Below, one piece after another: positions 1 through 8,002 of a stretch of DNA of 11,584 nucleotides (position 1 is the first letter of the stretch; each line of letters starts with the position of its first letter). A model generated the notes under the pieces. The model was not told where the DNA came from, did no database searches, and worked only from the letters and a program-made list of their open reading frames with translations. Origin of the DNA: a bacterium. GTDB lineage: Bacteria > Patescibacteriota > Patescibacteriia > Patescibacteriales > JALTFF01. The stretch is from NCBI GenBank assembly GCA_027007465.1, contig JALTFF010000025.1, positions 1 through 11,584 on the forward strand, written 5' to 3'. A program made the position numbers and the translations under genes.

Positions 1-218
1 CTGGAAAAATAGTTGCTAAAAGTAGTCCTTATATCTTTTTTATAAAACAAGCCAAAGCTGTAACAGTTGAAGAATACAGTAGTAGAAAGTTTGGCGATGT
101 TAATGTTGTTGAACCAACTGAATCATTGTTTAGAAAAAATGTTGTTTATTTCTCGGTTATGTTAACATTAGTAGTAGCTTTAGTTATATTATTTTTCTTT
201 AAGAAGTTTTACTTGTAA
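1..218 (+). CDS. C-terminal tail of an unknown membrane-anchored protein (5' end outside window)
   Basis: An open frame enters from the left edge (codons in phase from base 3) and ends at TAA 216-218, giving the last 71 residues of a protein. The visible part is a polar stretch of about 45 residues, then one hydrophobic segment (about residues 48-67, VVYFSVMLTLVVALVILFFF) and a short KKFYL tail. This is the shape of a protein held in the membrane by its C-terminus, with the bulk of the protein upstream and probably outside the cell. I recognise no family. The tail has the same AT-rich codon use as its neighbours. The next gene begins 29 bases downstream on the same strand, so they may be co-transcribed. 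No function is proposed. Confidence 0.7.
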   Translation, partial: GKIVAKSSPYIFFIKQAKAVTVEEYSSRKFGDVNVVEPTESLFRKNVVYFSVMLTLVVALVILFFFKKFYL

Positions 219-247
219 TTTTTAGCTCGCGCCAGCTTTTAATTTTT

Positions 248-1630
248 ATGATGAAAAAACTTTCTTTTTTAAAGAATTATCAGCTAATTTTCTCTTTAAT
301 TTTAATTATACTTATTCCATCAGCCTTATTGTTGCACAATTATTTTGTGGTAAAGACAATTAAAAAAAACATGGACACAGAGTTTATTAACAAAGCAGCT
401 CTGTCAGTTAATATTTTGAAAAATAATATAAGCGAATCTTTGCCAGATTATAATAAAGTACAAGATGAAATTGAAAGGACTGTTAGAGAAAATCCAGAAA
501 TAATAGCTTTAGATTTTTTAGTTCCAGTAAAAGATAATTTTAAAATAGTTGCTAGTTTATCTAAAAAAAATATTGGCAAAATTTTAAATCAGACATTAAA
601 TAATATTGCTTGGAAAGAGGAGTTTATTACTTTTACCACAAACACTAGTTCACTTTCCTCTGATCAAAGATTAAAAAGAGAGGATTATCAAAGCAATACC
701 CGTTACCAAGTCGTAGTTAAGGTTGTAAAGAATAAAAAAGGTGATAAAGTTGGATTATTAAGTATGAAAATATCATTAAAAAATGTTGATGACCTAACTA
801 AAAGTTTGATTTTTCGCTCCTATTTTACTTTAATTATTTTAGTCATCTTTATTTTATTGTTAATATTTAGCAATTCACAATTATTTCAATATGCAGTTCT
901 TTTTCAAAAGTTAAAAGAAGTTGATCAAATGAAAGACGATTTTATATCTATTGCATCACATGAGTTAAGGGCTCCATTAACAGTTATTAAAGGTTATGCG
1001 TCTATGATGCAGGAGATAGTAGACAAAGAAAAAAATGATAATTTAAAAAATTATTTAAAAATGATTTCTTTATCTATTGATAGGTTGGGCAGTTTAGTAG
1101 AAGATATGCTTGATGTTTCAAGAATTGAGCAAAACAGAATTAAAGTTAATCCAACTAAAGTTAATGCATCTCAGTTAGTCAAAGAAATAAGCGATCAATT
1201 TGTTGTTAATGCTAAACAAAAAAACTTGAAATTAGTTTATAATAGTTTAGAAAAGCCAGCTAAAGAAGCAAAAATTTTAGTTGATGTAGACAGGTTTAAA
1301 CAAATAATAGTTAATATTATTAGTAATGCTATAAAATATACATTGTCAGGTGGTATTACTATTTCAACAAAATTAGACGAAGAAGGAAAAAATTTATTAA
1401 TTAAAATAAGAGATACTGGCATTGGAATGAACGCTAAACAACGTGAACGGCTTTTCCAAAAATTTTATCGCATTCAAAATGAGAAAACTAGAAATATAGT
1501 TGGAACAGGATTAGGACTTTGGATTACTAAAAAATTAGTTCAATTAATGAAAGGTGAAATTTTTGTTGATAGCATTGAAGGTCAAGGGACAGAATTTACT
1601 GTTTCATTCCCAATTATTAAAGAAAAATAA
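248..1630 (+). CDS. Membrane sensor histidine kinase with extracytoplasmic Cache/PAS-like sensor
   Basis: A 460-residue two-component sensor kinase that should autophosphorylate on histidine and pass phosphate to a response regulator. TM1 is at about residues 12-31 and TM2 at about 190-208. They enclose about 155 extracytoplasmic residues whose pattern (ENPEIIALDF, then KVGLLSMKISL near the end) resembles a single Cache/PAS-like sensor; that fold assignment is an inference. There is no clear HAMP domain, and a short helical linker leads directly into the HisKA H-box FISIASHELRAPL, with phospho-acceptor His238. The HATPase_c domain has an N-box (N356, N360), G1 DTGIG from D389, F-box KFYR, and G2 GTGLGL at 419-424. 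All catalytic motifs are intact, so it should be active. ATG 251 is an equally possible start, and no ribosome-binding site decides between them. No response regulator lies in the window, so the partner and signal are unknown. Confidence 0.93.
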   Translation: MMKKLSFLKNYQLIFSLILIILIPSALLLHNYFVVKTIKKNMDTEFINKAALSVNILKNNISESLPDYNKVQDEIERTVRENPEIIALDFLVPVKDNFKIVASLSKKNIGKILNQTLNNIAWKEEFITFTTNTSSLSSDQRLKREDYQSNTRYQVVVKVVKNKKGDKVGLLSMKISLKNVDDLTKSLIFRSYFTLIILVIFILLLIFSNSQLFQYAVLFQKLKEVDQMKDDFISIASHELRAPLTVIKGYASMMQEIVDKEKNDNLKNYLKMISLSIDRLGSLVEDMLDVSRIEQNRIKVNPTKVNASQLVKEISDQFVVNAKQKNLKLVYNSLEKPAKEAKILVDVDRFKQIIVNIISNAIKYTLSGGITISTKLDEEGKNLLIKIRDTGIGMNAKQRERLFQKFYRIQNEKTRNIVGTGLGLWITKKLVQLMKGEIFVDSIEGQGTEFTVSFPIIKEK

Positions 1631-1650
1631 AGTTAATTGATTTTTTTAAA

Positions 1651-2091
1651 ATGAAAAAATTTAAAATAGCGACTAACTCAGAGAAAGAAACAATTGATTT
1701 TGCTAGTAACTATATTAAAAGAATAGCCAATTATAGAATTATAAGTTTAGTTGGAGAATTAGGGGTTGGAAAAACTATGTTTGTTAAGGGTTTAGCAAAA
1801 GGCTTAAAAATTAAACAAAACATTGATTCGCCAAGCTTTGTTTTAATGAAAAATTATAAAGTTAATAATCAGTTTATAAAAAATTTTATTCATATTGATT
1901 GCTATTATATTAATAATCCTAAGGAAATTTTAAGCATTGGCATTGAAGAATGGCTTAATAGAGATGATACTTTTATTACTATTGAATGGGCAAATAAAAT
2001 AAGAACATTTTTGCCAAAAAAAATAATTTATGTTAAAATTAATTATAATAAAGAAAAAAATAATAGGACAATAAAAATTTTAGAAAATTAA
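1651..2091 (+). CDS. tsaE: TsaE, ATPase of the tRNA t6A37 modification complex
   Basis: A 146-residue P-loop protein matching TsaE (YjeE). TsaE works with TsaB and TsaD in the cytoplasm to install threonylcarbamoyl on A37 of ANN-decoding tRNAs, and its ATPase is needed for turnover of the complex. Visible family marks are Walker A GELGVGKT (35-42), the SPSF motif at 60-63 (usually SPTF), HIDCYY at 81-86 in place of the usual H.DLYR, and IEW at 111-113 near the C-terminus. Length is normal for the family. It starts 20 bases after the histidine kinase stop, so co-transcription is likely, although the functions are unrelated. TsaB, TsaC and TsaD are not in the window. The start is ATG, followed by MKKFKIATNSEKET. 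No Shine-Dalgarno sequence precedes it, only a T-run and AAA. Confidence 0.93.
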   Translation: MKKFKIATNSEKETIDFASNYIKRIANYRIISLVGELGVGKTMFVKGLAKGLKIKQNIDSPSFVLMKNYKVNNQFIKNFIHIDCYYINNPKEILSIGIEEWLNRDDTFITIEWANKIRTFLPKKIIYVKINYNKEKNNRTIKILEN

Positions 2092-2143
2092 TTCTATAAT
2101 TTAAAAAAATAATTTCTATTACCATAAACTAATAAAAATATTT

Positions 2144-3124
2144 ATGAATTTATATAGAGATATTTTAAAAACCTCTTTTTATTTAACAATTAAGAATAAA
2201 TTTTTATGGTTGTTTAGTTTTTTTGTTATTTTTTTAGGTAATAGTGAATATAGTCTTATTTTTAACCAAAGCGATAATGGAATAAATTTTAAAACTTTAT
2301 GTGGGGTTATTAATTTTTTTAGCCTTAAAAATTTATCTAATATCCCATTAACATTTAAAAGTAATCCCTTAGCTTTTACAAGAGTTATTCTTTTAGCTAT
2401 ATTACTTTTTTTTATTTTAATTACACTGCTTTTTTTAATTATAATTTCACAAGGAGCTTTAATCAAAGCTATTGATTTATTATCTAAAAAGAAAAAAATA
2501 ACAATAAGCCAGGCAGTTAATAAAAGTTGGGAGAAATTTTGGCAACTAATTGGTATTAACTTAATTGATAAACTTGTTATTTTTTCTTTCTTTATTTTAT
2601 TAAGCATAGCTTTAGTTTATAAGTTTGATTCTCCATTGTTATTAGTCTTGTTTATTTTAGGTTTTGTAATAATAATATCATTAGCAGTAACTTTATCTTT
2701 TGTTTTTAAATTAGCAGTTATTGATTTGGTAGCTGGTGATAATAATTTTGTTAATTCTATCATTAATGGTTTTAATCTTTTTAAAGAAAATTGGCTTTCA
2801 GTTATAGAATTGGATTTAATTCTTCTGATAATCAATTTATTAGTGGGGTTGTTTTTTAGTTTAGTAGCCCTTCTTCTTTCAACTCCATTTGTAATTTTAA
2901 TATTTTTAGGAATTGTTTTGAAATCAGTATCTTTTCTTATGTTCTCACTTATTTTAGCTGGTCTTTTTATTTTTGTAATTATTTCTTTTACAGCGCTTAT
3001 ATTGACTAATTTTCAATATAGTTGTTGGGTTATTTTTTATCAAAGCTTAAAAAAGAAAAATGGAATAAAAAGCAAAATTTTGAGATTAGCAAAGAATTAT
3101 ACTTACTTGGCAAATAATAAATAA
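2144..3124 (+). CDS. Polytopic integral membrane protein, family not recognised
   Basis: A 326-residue, very hydrophobic protein with about six membrane segments (roughly residues 18-34, 80-102, 141-159, 163-192, 219-258 as one or two, and 262-291) and lysine-rich connections such as KKKK at 116-119. It begins with a short polar N-terminus and then NKFLWLFSFFVIFLG. This arrangement (amphipathic helix, KNKFLWLF, long multi-pass region) resembles uncharacterised membrane proteins found in Patescibacteria, but I cannot name a domain. No catalytic motif, signal-peptidase site or transporter signature is visible. The start is ATG, 52 bases after tsaE, and the next gene begins 29 bases downstream. 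Lying just before a pilus/secretion ATPase could suggest an envelope role, but that is context only. The C-terminal tail is basic (KKKNGIKSKILRLAK) and should lie in the cytoplasm. Confidence 0.85.
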   Translation: MNLYRDILKTSFYLTIKNKFLWLFSFFVIFLGNSEYSLIFNQSDNGINFKTLCGVINFFSLKNLSNIPLTFKSNPLAFTRVILLAILLFFILITLLFLIIISQGALIKAIDLLSKKKKITISQAVNKSWEKFWQLIGINLIDKLVIFSFFILLSIALVYKFDSPLLLVLFILGFVIIISLAVTLSFVFKLAVIDLVAGDNNFVNSIINGFNLFKENWLSVIELDLILLIINLLVGLFFSLVALLLSTPFVILIFLGIVLKSVSFLMFSLILAGLFIFVIISFTALILTNFQYSCWVIFYQSLKKKNGIKSKILRLAKNYTYLANNK

Positions 3125-3153
3125 CGTATTTACACGCTTTACATTTGATAACA

Positions 3154-4857
3154 ATGTCAATTTATTCAATTAAAGAATTACTAACAAAAAAAAATGAAGA
3201 TGAATCAGCTCAAAAGAGATTGGAAGAGAAACAACAAGAAATTAAACTAAAAGAAATTGAAAAATCTATTAAAAAAATAGCCATTTCTCAGGGCTTGAAT
3301 TATATTAATTTGGTTGGTTTTAGCATTAGCCCTAAAGCTCTTAAATTAATTGAAGAAGAAAAAGCAAAAAAATTTAAAGTAATTTGTTTTTTTTATGCTT
3401 CTAATCAAATAAGGATAGGAACAACTAGTCCTAGTCAAGAAGTTAGAAAAATTTTAAGAGATTTAGAGATAAAATATCATGCTAAAGCTAAGTTGTATTT
3501 AATCTCTCCACATAGTTTTGAGTATGCTTTAAATTTCTATATTACTTTGCCAAAGGTGATAGAAGAAGAAAAAGGATTACAGATAGATGGGGATAAATTA
3601 AAAAAATATCAAGAAGAAATAAAAAATTTTAGAGAAATAGATAATAAAATTAAACAATCTTTACATAAGTTATCATTAACTGATATAGTTGCCATAATTT
3701 TAGCAGCAGCTATTAAAGCTGGCGCTTCTGATGTTCATATTGAATCAGAAGAAAAAACAGTAAAATGCCGTTATAGAATTGATGGTATTCTCCATGATGT
3801 AACTGAGTTATCGCAAGATTTGAAAAAAAGAGTGATATCAAGAATTAAAATATTAGCAGGTCTAAAGATAAATGTTTTTAATAAAGCCCAAGATGGTAGA
3901 TTTTCTATTTTTTTAAACAATGAAAAAATAAATGTTCGCGTTTCTGCTTTGCCAACTGCTTTTGGGGAAAGTGTTGTAATGAGATTGCTAATGCCTTCTG
4001 TTGTTAGTTTAAAGTTTGAAAAGCTAGGTTTGTCTAATGAAGCATATGATAAATTAAACCAAGAAGTGAAAAGACCCAATGGTTTGATTGTTACTACTGG
4101 TCCAACAGGTAGTGGTAAAACAACAACTCTTTATGCTATTTTGAATAAACTTAATACACCAGATAAAAAAATAATAACCATTGAAGATCCAATAGAATAT
4201 GAATTAAAAGGCGTAAATCAAAGTCAGGTGGACGCTAATAGTGGGTATACTTTTAGTAAAGGATTGCGTTCTATTGTGCGTCAAGATCCGGACATCATTT
4301 TAGTTGGAGAGATACGTGATTTAGAAACAGCTAATATTGCCATACAAGCTGCCTTAACAGGTCATTTAGTGCTTTCAACTATTCATACAAATGATGCTTC
4401 TGGAACAATTCCTAGGTTTCTTTCAATGGGCGTTAAACCTTTTTTATTAGCGCCAGCTATTAATGTAATGATTGGTCAAAGATTGGTTAGACGGCTTTGT
4501 AATAATTGTAAGAGAGAGGCTAAAATTAGCAATGAACAAATGGAAAAAATAAAAAGGATTTTACAGCAGTTACCTGAAGATAAAAGAAAGGAAGTTGATT
4601 TTAATAATCTAAAATTTTATAAATCAGTGGGATGTGAAAAATGTCAAGGTATTGGCTATAAAGGTCGCATTGGTATTTATGAAATAATGACAATGAACAA
4701 AGAAGTTGAGAAATTGATTCTTTCTGGAAATGTAAGTGAGTATGATATGAAAGATATAGCTATAAAAAATGGTATGGTTACAATGGTTCAAGATGGATTG
4801 CTTAAAGCTTTAAAAGGAATTACTAGTATTGATGAGGTTTTTAGAGTAAGTGAATAA
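3154..4857 (+). CDS. pilB: PilB/GspE-type secretion ATPase (type IV pilus assembly)
   Basis: A hexameric cytoplasmic ATPase that drives pilin polymerisation or type II-like secretion. With ATG 3154 it has 567 residues, near the family norm. A TTG at 3145 would add three residues, but ATG is the more natural start. Order of parts: a charged, probably coiled N-terminus (about 8-45); an N-terminal MshEN/GspE_N-like region (about 45-140); then the ATPase core. In the core are the conserved QDGRFS (about 246-251), Walker A GPTGSGKTTT (316-325), Asp box TIEDPIEYE, Walker B ILVGEIRD, His box STIHTNDA, and a four-cysteine zinc site (C449, C452, C494, C497). All motifs are intact. The tetracysteine site and the N-terminal domain separate it from the PilT retraction ATPase. 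PilC, PilT and pilins are not in the window, so PilB versus GspE is decided on lineage grounds: type IV pili are common in CPR bacteria. The stop lies 7 bases from the ftsH stop on the other strand. Confidence 0.93.
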   Translation: MSIYSIKELLTKKNEDESAQKRLEEKQQEIKLKEIEKSIKKIAISQGLNYINLVGFSISPKALKLIEEEKAKKFKVICFFYASNQIRIGTTSPSQEVRKILRDLEIKYHAKAKLYLISPHSFEYALNFYITLPKVIEEEKGLQIDGDKLKKYQEEIKNFREIDNKIKQSLHKLSLTDIVAIILAAAIKAGASDVHIESEEKTVKCRYRIDGILHDVTELSQDLKKRVISRIKILAGLKINVFNKAQDGRFSIFLNNEKINVRVSALPTAFGESVVMRLLMPSVVSLKFEKLGLSNEAYDKLNQEVKRPNGLIVTTGPTGSGKTTTLYAILNKLNTPDKKIITIEDPIEYELKGVNQSQVDANSGYTFSKGLRSIVRQDPDIILVGEIRDLETANIAIQAALTGHLVLSTIHTNDASGTIPRFLSMGVKPFLLAPAINVMIGQRLVRRLCNNCKREAKISNEQMEKIKRILQQLPEDKRKEVDFNNLKFYKSVGCEKCQGIGYKGRIGIYEIMTMNKEVEKLILSGNVSEYDMKDIAIKNGMVTMVQDGLLKALKGITSIDEVFRVSE

Positions 4858-4864
4858 AAATATA

Positions 4865-6676
4865 TTATGCCATTATTCTTTCAAATTCTTCTCTCTCAAT
4901 AGTTTCTTTTTCTATTAACGCACGGACTAAATTTTCTATTTTTTCTTTCTTTTTAATAATTATTGTCTGAGCTACTTTTTGAGCATTAGTAATAAAGATG
5001 TTAATTTGTTCATCAATCCTTTCAGCAGTTTTTTCACTATAATTTTTTTGTCTTCCAATTTCACCACCTAAAAATAATTGTTTGTCGCTTTCTTCAAAAG
5101 ATATTGGTCCCAAAGAACTCATTCCATATTCAGTAATTAATAAGCGGGCTAATTTTGTTGCCTGATTTAAATCACTACTTGCTCCAGTAGTAACTTCTCC
5201 AAAAAATTCTTTTTCTGCAACCCATCCACCTAAAAGAACAGATAACTCTTCAATAAATTGTTTTTTTGTTTGTAATTTTCGTTCTCTTTCTGGAACCTTA
5301 ATAGTATAACCAGCAGCTTTGCCTCTAGCAATAATAGAAATTTTATTAACAGGATCTGTGTGAGGCAAAAAGTGAGCCACTACAGCATGACCAGCTTCAT
5401 GATAAGCAGTAATTTTCTTTTCTTGCTTAGATAAGATATAACTTTTGCGTTCAGGGCCTAATAAAACTTTTTCAACTGAATCAAGTATTTCTTTCATTTC
5501 AATAACTTTTTTCTTTCTTCTCACAGATAAGATAGCTGATTCATTTAATAGATTAGCTAAGTCAGCTCCACTAAAACCTGTTGTTCTTTCTGCTATTTTT
5601 CTAAAATTAATATCCTTTGCAATTGATTTTCCTTGGCTATGTATTTTAAGTATAGCTTCTCTACTTGCAATATCTGGCATATCAACAATTATTCTTCTGT
5701 CAAATCTACCAGGCCTTAATAAAGCTGGATCTAAAACATCAGGTCTATTTGTGGCAGACAAAACAATAACATTGTCATGAGGATCAAAACCATCCATTTC
5801 AACTAATATTTGATTTAATGTCTGTTCTCTTTCATCATGAGACCCTCCAAATCCAGATCCACGTTGTCTCCCAACAGCATCTAATTCATCAATAAATATT
5901 ATACAAGGAGCATTTTTCTTTGCTTTTTTAAAGAGATCCCTTACCCTTGAAGCTCCAACTCCAACAAACATTTCTACAAATTCAGATCCAGAAATATGGA
6001 AAAATGGTACTTCAGCTTCACCAGCCACAGCGCGCGCAAGTAATGTTTTTCCTGTGCCAGGTTGGCCAATTAATAAAGCGCCACGAGGAATTCGCGCTCC
6101 TAAATCATGAAATTTCTTAGGTTGTTTTAAAAATTCTACTATTTCTTTTAATTCTTCTTTTGCCTCTTTTACTCCAGCCACATCTTTAAAAGTAACTTTA
6201 TTCTTTTTATTCTTAGAAACAATTTTTCTTGCTCCAGATTTGCCAAACATCATTGCTTTTGTGCTTACTCCTTGTACTTGTCGCATCATTAACCAAATAA
6301 ATAATCCTATTAAAAGAAATGGAATAAGAAATGGGGCTAAAATATCCATCCAATATTGACTGCTAGATTCTCCTTTAATCTTAATATCAATATTTTCTAT
6401 TTTTTGAGGACTAATTTGATAATTTTTAACCAATTCACTAAAAGTTTCATTAGGCTCTTTTCTTGTTTCTAATATTTTATTGTTTTTGAGGTGTAAAGTA
6501 ATTTTTTCATTGTCTACAGTAATAGAACTTACTTTATTGTCTTCAATCTCTTTAATCATTTTTTGAACCCCTATTTTTTCTATTTTTTGTTTCTGTCCAC
6601 TATAAGCGCTAAGAAATCCAGCAATAATTAAGAATATAAAAGAAAAAATTAAAAAATTTTTAATTAAATTTTTCAT
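4865..6676 (-). CDS. ftsH: FtsH, membrane-anchored ATP-dependent zinc metalloprotease
   Basis: A 603-residue hexameric AAA+ protease that extracts and degrades membrane and short-lived cytoplasmic proteins. TM1 is at about 5-24, followed by a small extracytoplasmic domain of about 85 residues, then TM2 at about 111-131 and the AAA+ module. The module has Walker A GQPGTGKT (204-211; the usual second residue is P), pore loop MFVGVG (236-241), Walker B FIDELDA (from 261), and the second region of homology ATNRPDVLDPALLRPGRFDRR. The peptidase has HEAGH (426-430) and a third zinc ligand, D502, in SDLNQAT. All key residues are present. The C-terminus is short, ending soon after the helical domain, as in minimal FtsH proteins. 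It starts 45 bases after the S1 gene stop with no convincing promoter between, so it is probably transcribed with it. No Shine-Dalgarno sequence is seen. Confidence 0.97.
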   Translation of the reverse strand: MKNLIKNFLIFSFIFLIIAGFLSAYSGQKQKIEKIGVQKMIKEIEDNKVSSITVDNEKITLHLKNNKILETRKEPNETFSELVKNYQISPQKIENIDIKIKGESSSQYWMDILAPFLIPFLLIGLFIWLMMRQVQGVSTKAMMFGKSGARKIVSKNKKNKVTFKDVAGVKEAKEELKEIVEFLKQPKKFHDLGARIPRGALLIGQPGTGKTLLARAVAGEAEVPFFHISGSEFVEMFVGVGASRVRDLFKKAKKNAPCIIFIDELDAVGRQRGSGFGGSHDEREQTLNQILVEMDGFDPHDNVIVLSATNRPDVLDPALLRPGRFDRRIIVDMPDIASREAILKIHSQGKSIAKDINFRKIAERTTGFSGADLANLLNESAILSVRRKKKVIEMKEILDSVEKVLLGPERKSYILSKQEKKITAYHEAGHAVVAHFLPHTDPVNKISIIARGKAAGYTIKVPERERKLQTKKQFIEELSVLLGGWVAEKEFFGEVTTGASSDLNQATKLARLLITEYGMSSLGPISFEESDKQLFLGGEIGRQKNYSEKTAERIDEQINIFITNAQKVAQTIIIKKKEKIENLVRALIEKETIEREEFERIMA

Positions 6677-6721
6677 AAAAGTTTATTAAAGCTATGATAT
6701 TAAATTTTTTGAGCTTATTTT

Positions 6722-7834
6722 TTAAATCTTTAATCCTAACCGATGTTCTTTTTCATTTATAGAAGTAATATAAAAGTTATATTCTTTTCCTATTTTAAAT
6801 TTTTCTATGCTTTCATTGTCTTTTAAACCTAAGCTTGATATATGAGCTAAACCATGAATATTCTTATCTAGTTGAACAAATAAACCAAATGGATTGATTT
6901 TTAACACTTTTCCTTTAACCTTTTGATCTACTTTATATTTTTTTTCTATTCCTTTCCAAGGATCTTTAGCTAATTTTTTTATTGATAGAAATATTTTTGC
7001 GCCATCAATGCCAATAATTTCTGCTTTTATTTTTTGTCCAACAGAGAAAATTTTTGCAGGGTCATCAATTCTTTGCCAAGATAATTCTGAAATATGTATT
7101 AGCCCCTCTAAGGCTTTATCAAAATTAATAAATACTCCAAAGTTAGCAACTGCTGAAATTTTTCCTTCAACAATATCTCCTACCTTATATTCAGCAATAG
7201 TTTGCTTTTGTTTTTCTAACCAAACCAATTTTTGGCTTACAATTAATTTTTCTTCTTTTAAATTAAATTCAACAATTTTAACTTTAAATTTTTTACCAAT
7301 GAATTTTTTTAAATGTTCTAATATTTTTGTCTTATCACTATCTTGAACTCTAGGGTAATTTTCTGGAGAAAGCTGAGAAACAGGTAAAAATCCATTGATT
7401 TGTTCATAACTTATAATTAACCCGCCTTTATTAGCTTGTAAAGCTTTTACTTCAATAGTTTTATTTTCTTCTTTTATTTGTTTTAATTTCTCAATAGTTT
7501 TTTGTTCTCCTGCGCATCTAAAAGAAAGTTCTAATTCTCCATTCTCATTTTCTAGATCAACTACTGTTGCCTCTATTTCATCTCCTGGCTTTAAATTAGT
7601 ATATTTTTCTTCACTAGGATAAAGCTCTCTACCTCTTACTACCCCAGTAAATATTCCATTAATATCTAAAATTATTCCATTTCTAGAAACATTGATTACA
7701 GTTCCTTTAACAATATCTCCAACTTTTGGCAATAAGTTATTTATGTCATATTTTTTTAATAATTGAGATATTTTTTTTTCAGTTTTGACATAAGTAATAC
7801 TTTTTTCTTTAGTAGCTAATTTTTGTTTTACCAT
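6722..7834 (-). CDS. rpsA: S1 RNA-binding domain protein, ribosomal protein bS1-like (four S1 domains)
   Basis: A 370-residue protein built from four S1 (OB-fold) repeats at about 36-106, 122-205, 216-290 and 302-370, after a lysine-rich N-terminus. Each of repeats 1, 3 and 4 opens with a (V/K)GDIV.G.(V)...(G)-type strand pattern, such as KVGDIVEGKISAVANFGVFI in repeat 3 (217-236), and contains a G(L)(I/A)HIS turn in repeats 3 and 4. Repeat 2 is the most diverged (GGLIISYEQINGFLPVSQL). bS1 binds mRNA leaders on the 30S subunit. E. coli has six domains, and four is usual for shorter bacterial versions. Because leaders here lack Shine-Dalgarno sequences and are A/U-rich, S1 may matter more than usual for initiation; this is an inference. 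A promoter at 7873-7901 predicts a leader of about 30 bases. An alternative reading is a general S1-domain RNA-binding protein rather than a true ribosomal subunit. Confidence 0.9.
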   Translation of the reverse strand: MVKQKLATKEKSITYVKTEKKISQLLKKYDINNLLPKVGDIVKGTVINVSRNGIILDINGIFTGVVRGRELYPSEEKYTNLKPGDEIEATVVDLENENGELELSFRCAGEQKTIEKLKQIKEENKTIEVKALQANKGGLIISYEQINGFLPVSQLSPENYPRVQDSDKTKILEHLKKFIGKKFKVKIVEFNLKEEKLIVSQKLVWLEKQKQTIAEYKVGDIVEGKISAVANFGVFINFDKALEGLIHISELSWQRIDDPAKIFSVGQKIKAEIIGIDGAKIFLSIKKLAKDPWKGIEKKYKVDQKVKGKVLKINPFGLFVQLDKNIHGLAHISSLGLKDNESIEKFKIGKEYNFYITSINEKEHRLGLKI

Positions 7835-7872
7835 AATTTATTATTTTAAATCATTGAAATTTTAATATATTT

Positions 7873-7901
7873 ATACTAATACATTTAATTAAAAATGTCA
7901 A
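7873..7901 (-). promoter_or_regulatory. Sigma70-type promoter of the S1 gene
   Basis: On the minus strand, a perfect TTGACA -35 box (7896-7901) is followed by a 17-base spacer and TAGTAT (7873-7878) as -10, then AT-rich DNA. The expected start of transcription is near 7866, about 30 bases before the ATG at 7834. It lies in the only long gap (168 bases) of the minus-strand gene block, so S1 and ftsH can be expressed independently of argS and tgt. Confidence 0.65.
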
Positions 7902-7961
7902 TTTTTTGTAAAAAATGGACTAAGCTTATTCTATATATAAAGGAACTTAACCCACTAAAGA

Positions 7962-7993
7962 AGTTGAGCTCTTTTAAACAAACTCAGTTGAGC
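7962..7993. repeat. Short direct repeat AGTTGAGC, two copies, between tgt and the S1 gene
   Basis: Two identical 8-base copies lie at 7962-7969 and 7986-7993, 24 bases apart start to start, flanked on the outside by two GAACTT hexamers (7943-7948 and 7997-8002). They sit between the tgt stop and the S1 promoter. In an AT-rich genome this GC-containing repeated pattern could be an operator or a processing site, but it is short enough to arise by chance. I see no good intrinsic terminator in the gap, only a weak 5-bp AAAGA/TCTTT hairpin at 7957-7974. Confidence 0.3.
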
Positions 7994-8002
7994 ATTGAAC
8001 TT

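Noticed and set aside
224..243. AGCT-CGCGCC-AGCT with a following T-run, a terminator-like hairpin before the histidine kinase gene
   Set aside because: The stem is only 4 bp and the kinase ATG follows within 11 bases, leaving no room for a new promoter. The local GC pattern is unusual but weak.
2092..2143. TATAAT-like box (2095-2100) after tsaE as a promoter for the membrane protein gene
   Set aside because: No -35 box is found at acceptable spacing. In DNA this AT-rich such hexamers are common by chance.
3145..3153. TTG start three codons upstream of the pilB-type gene ATG
   Set aside because: There is no ribosome-binding site to support it, and ATG 3154 is the stronger start codon with a normal N-terminus.
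5445..5780. 111-residue open frame on the + strand inside ftsH, and similar frames opposite or inside other genes
   Set aside because: They lie fully within well-conserved genes on the other strand or frame, show no domain or start context, and are expected by chance.
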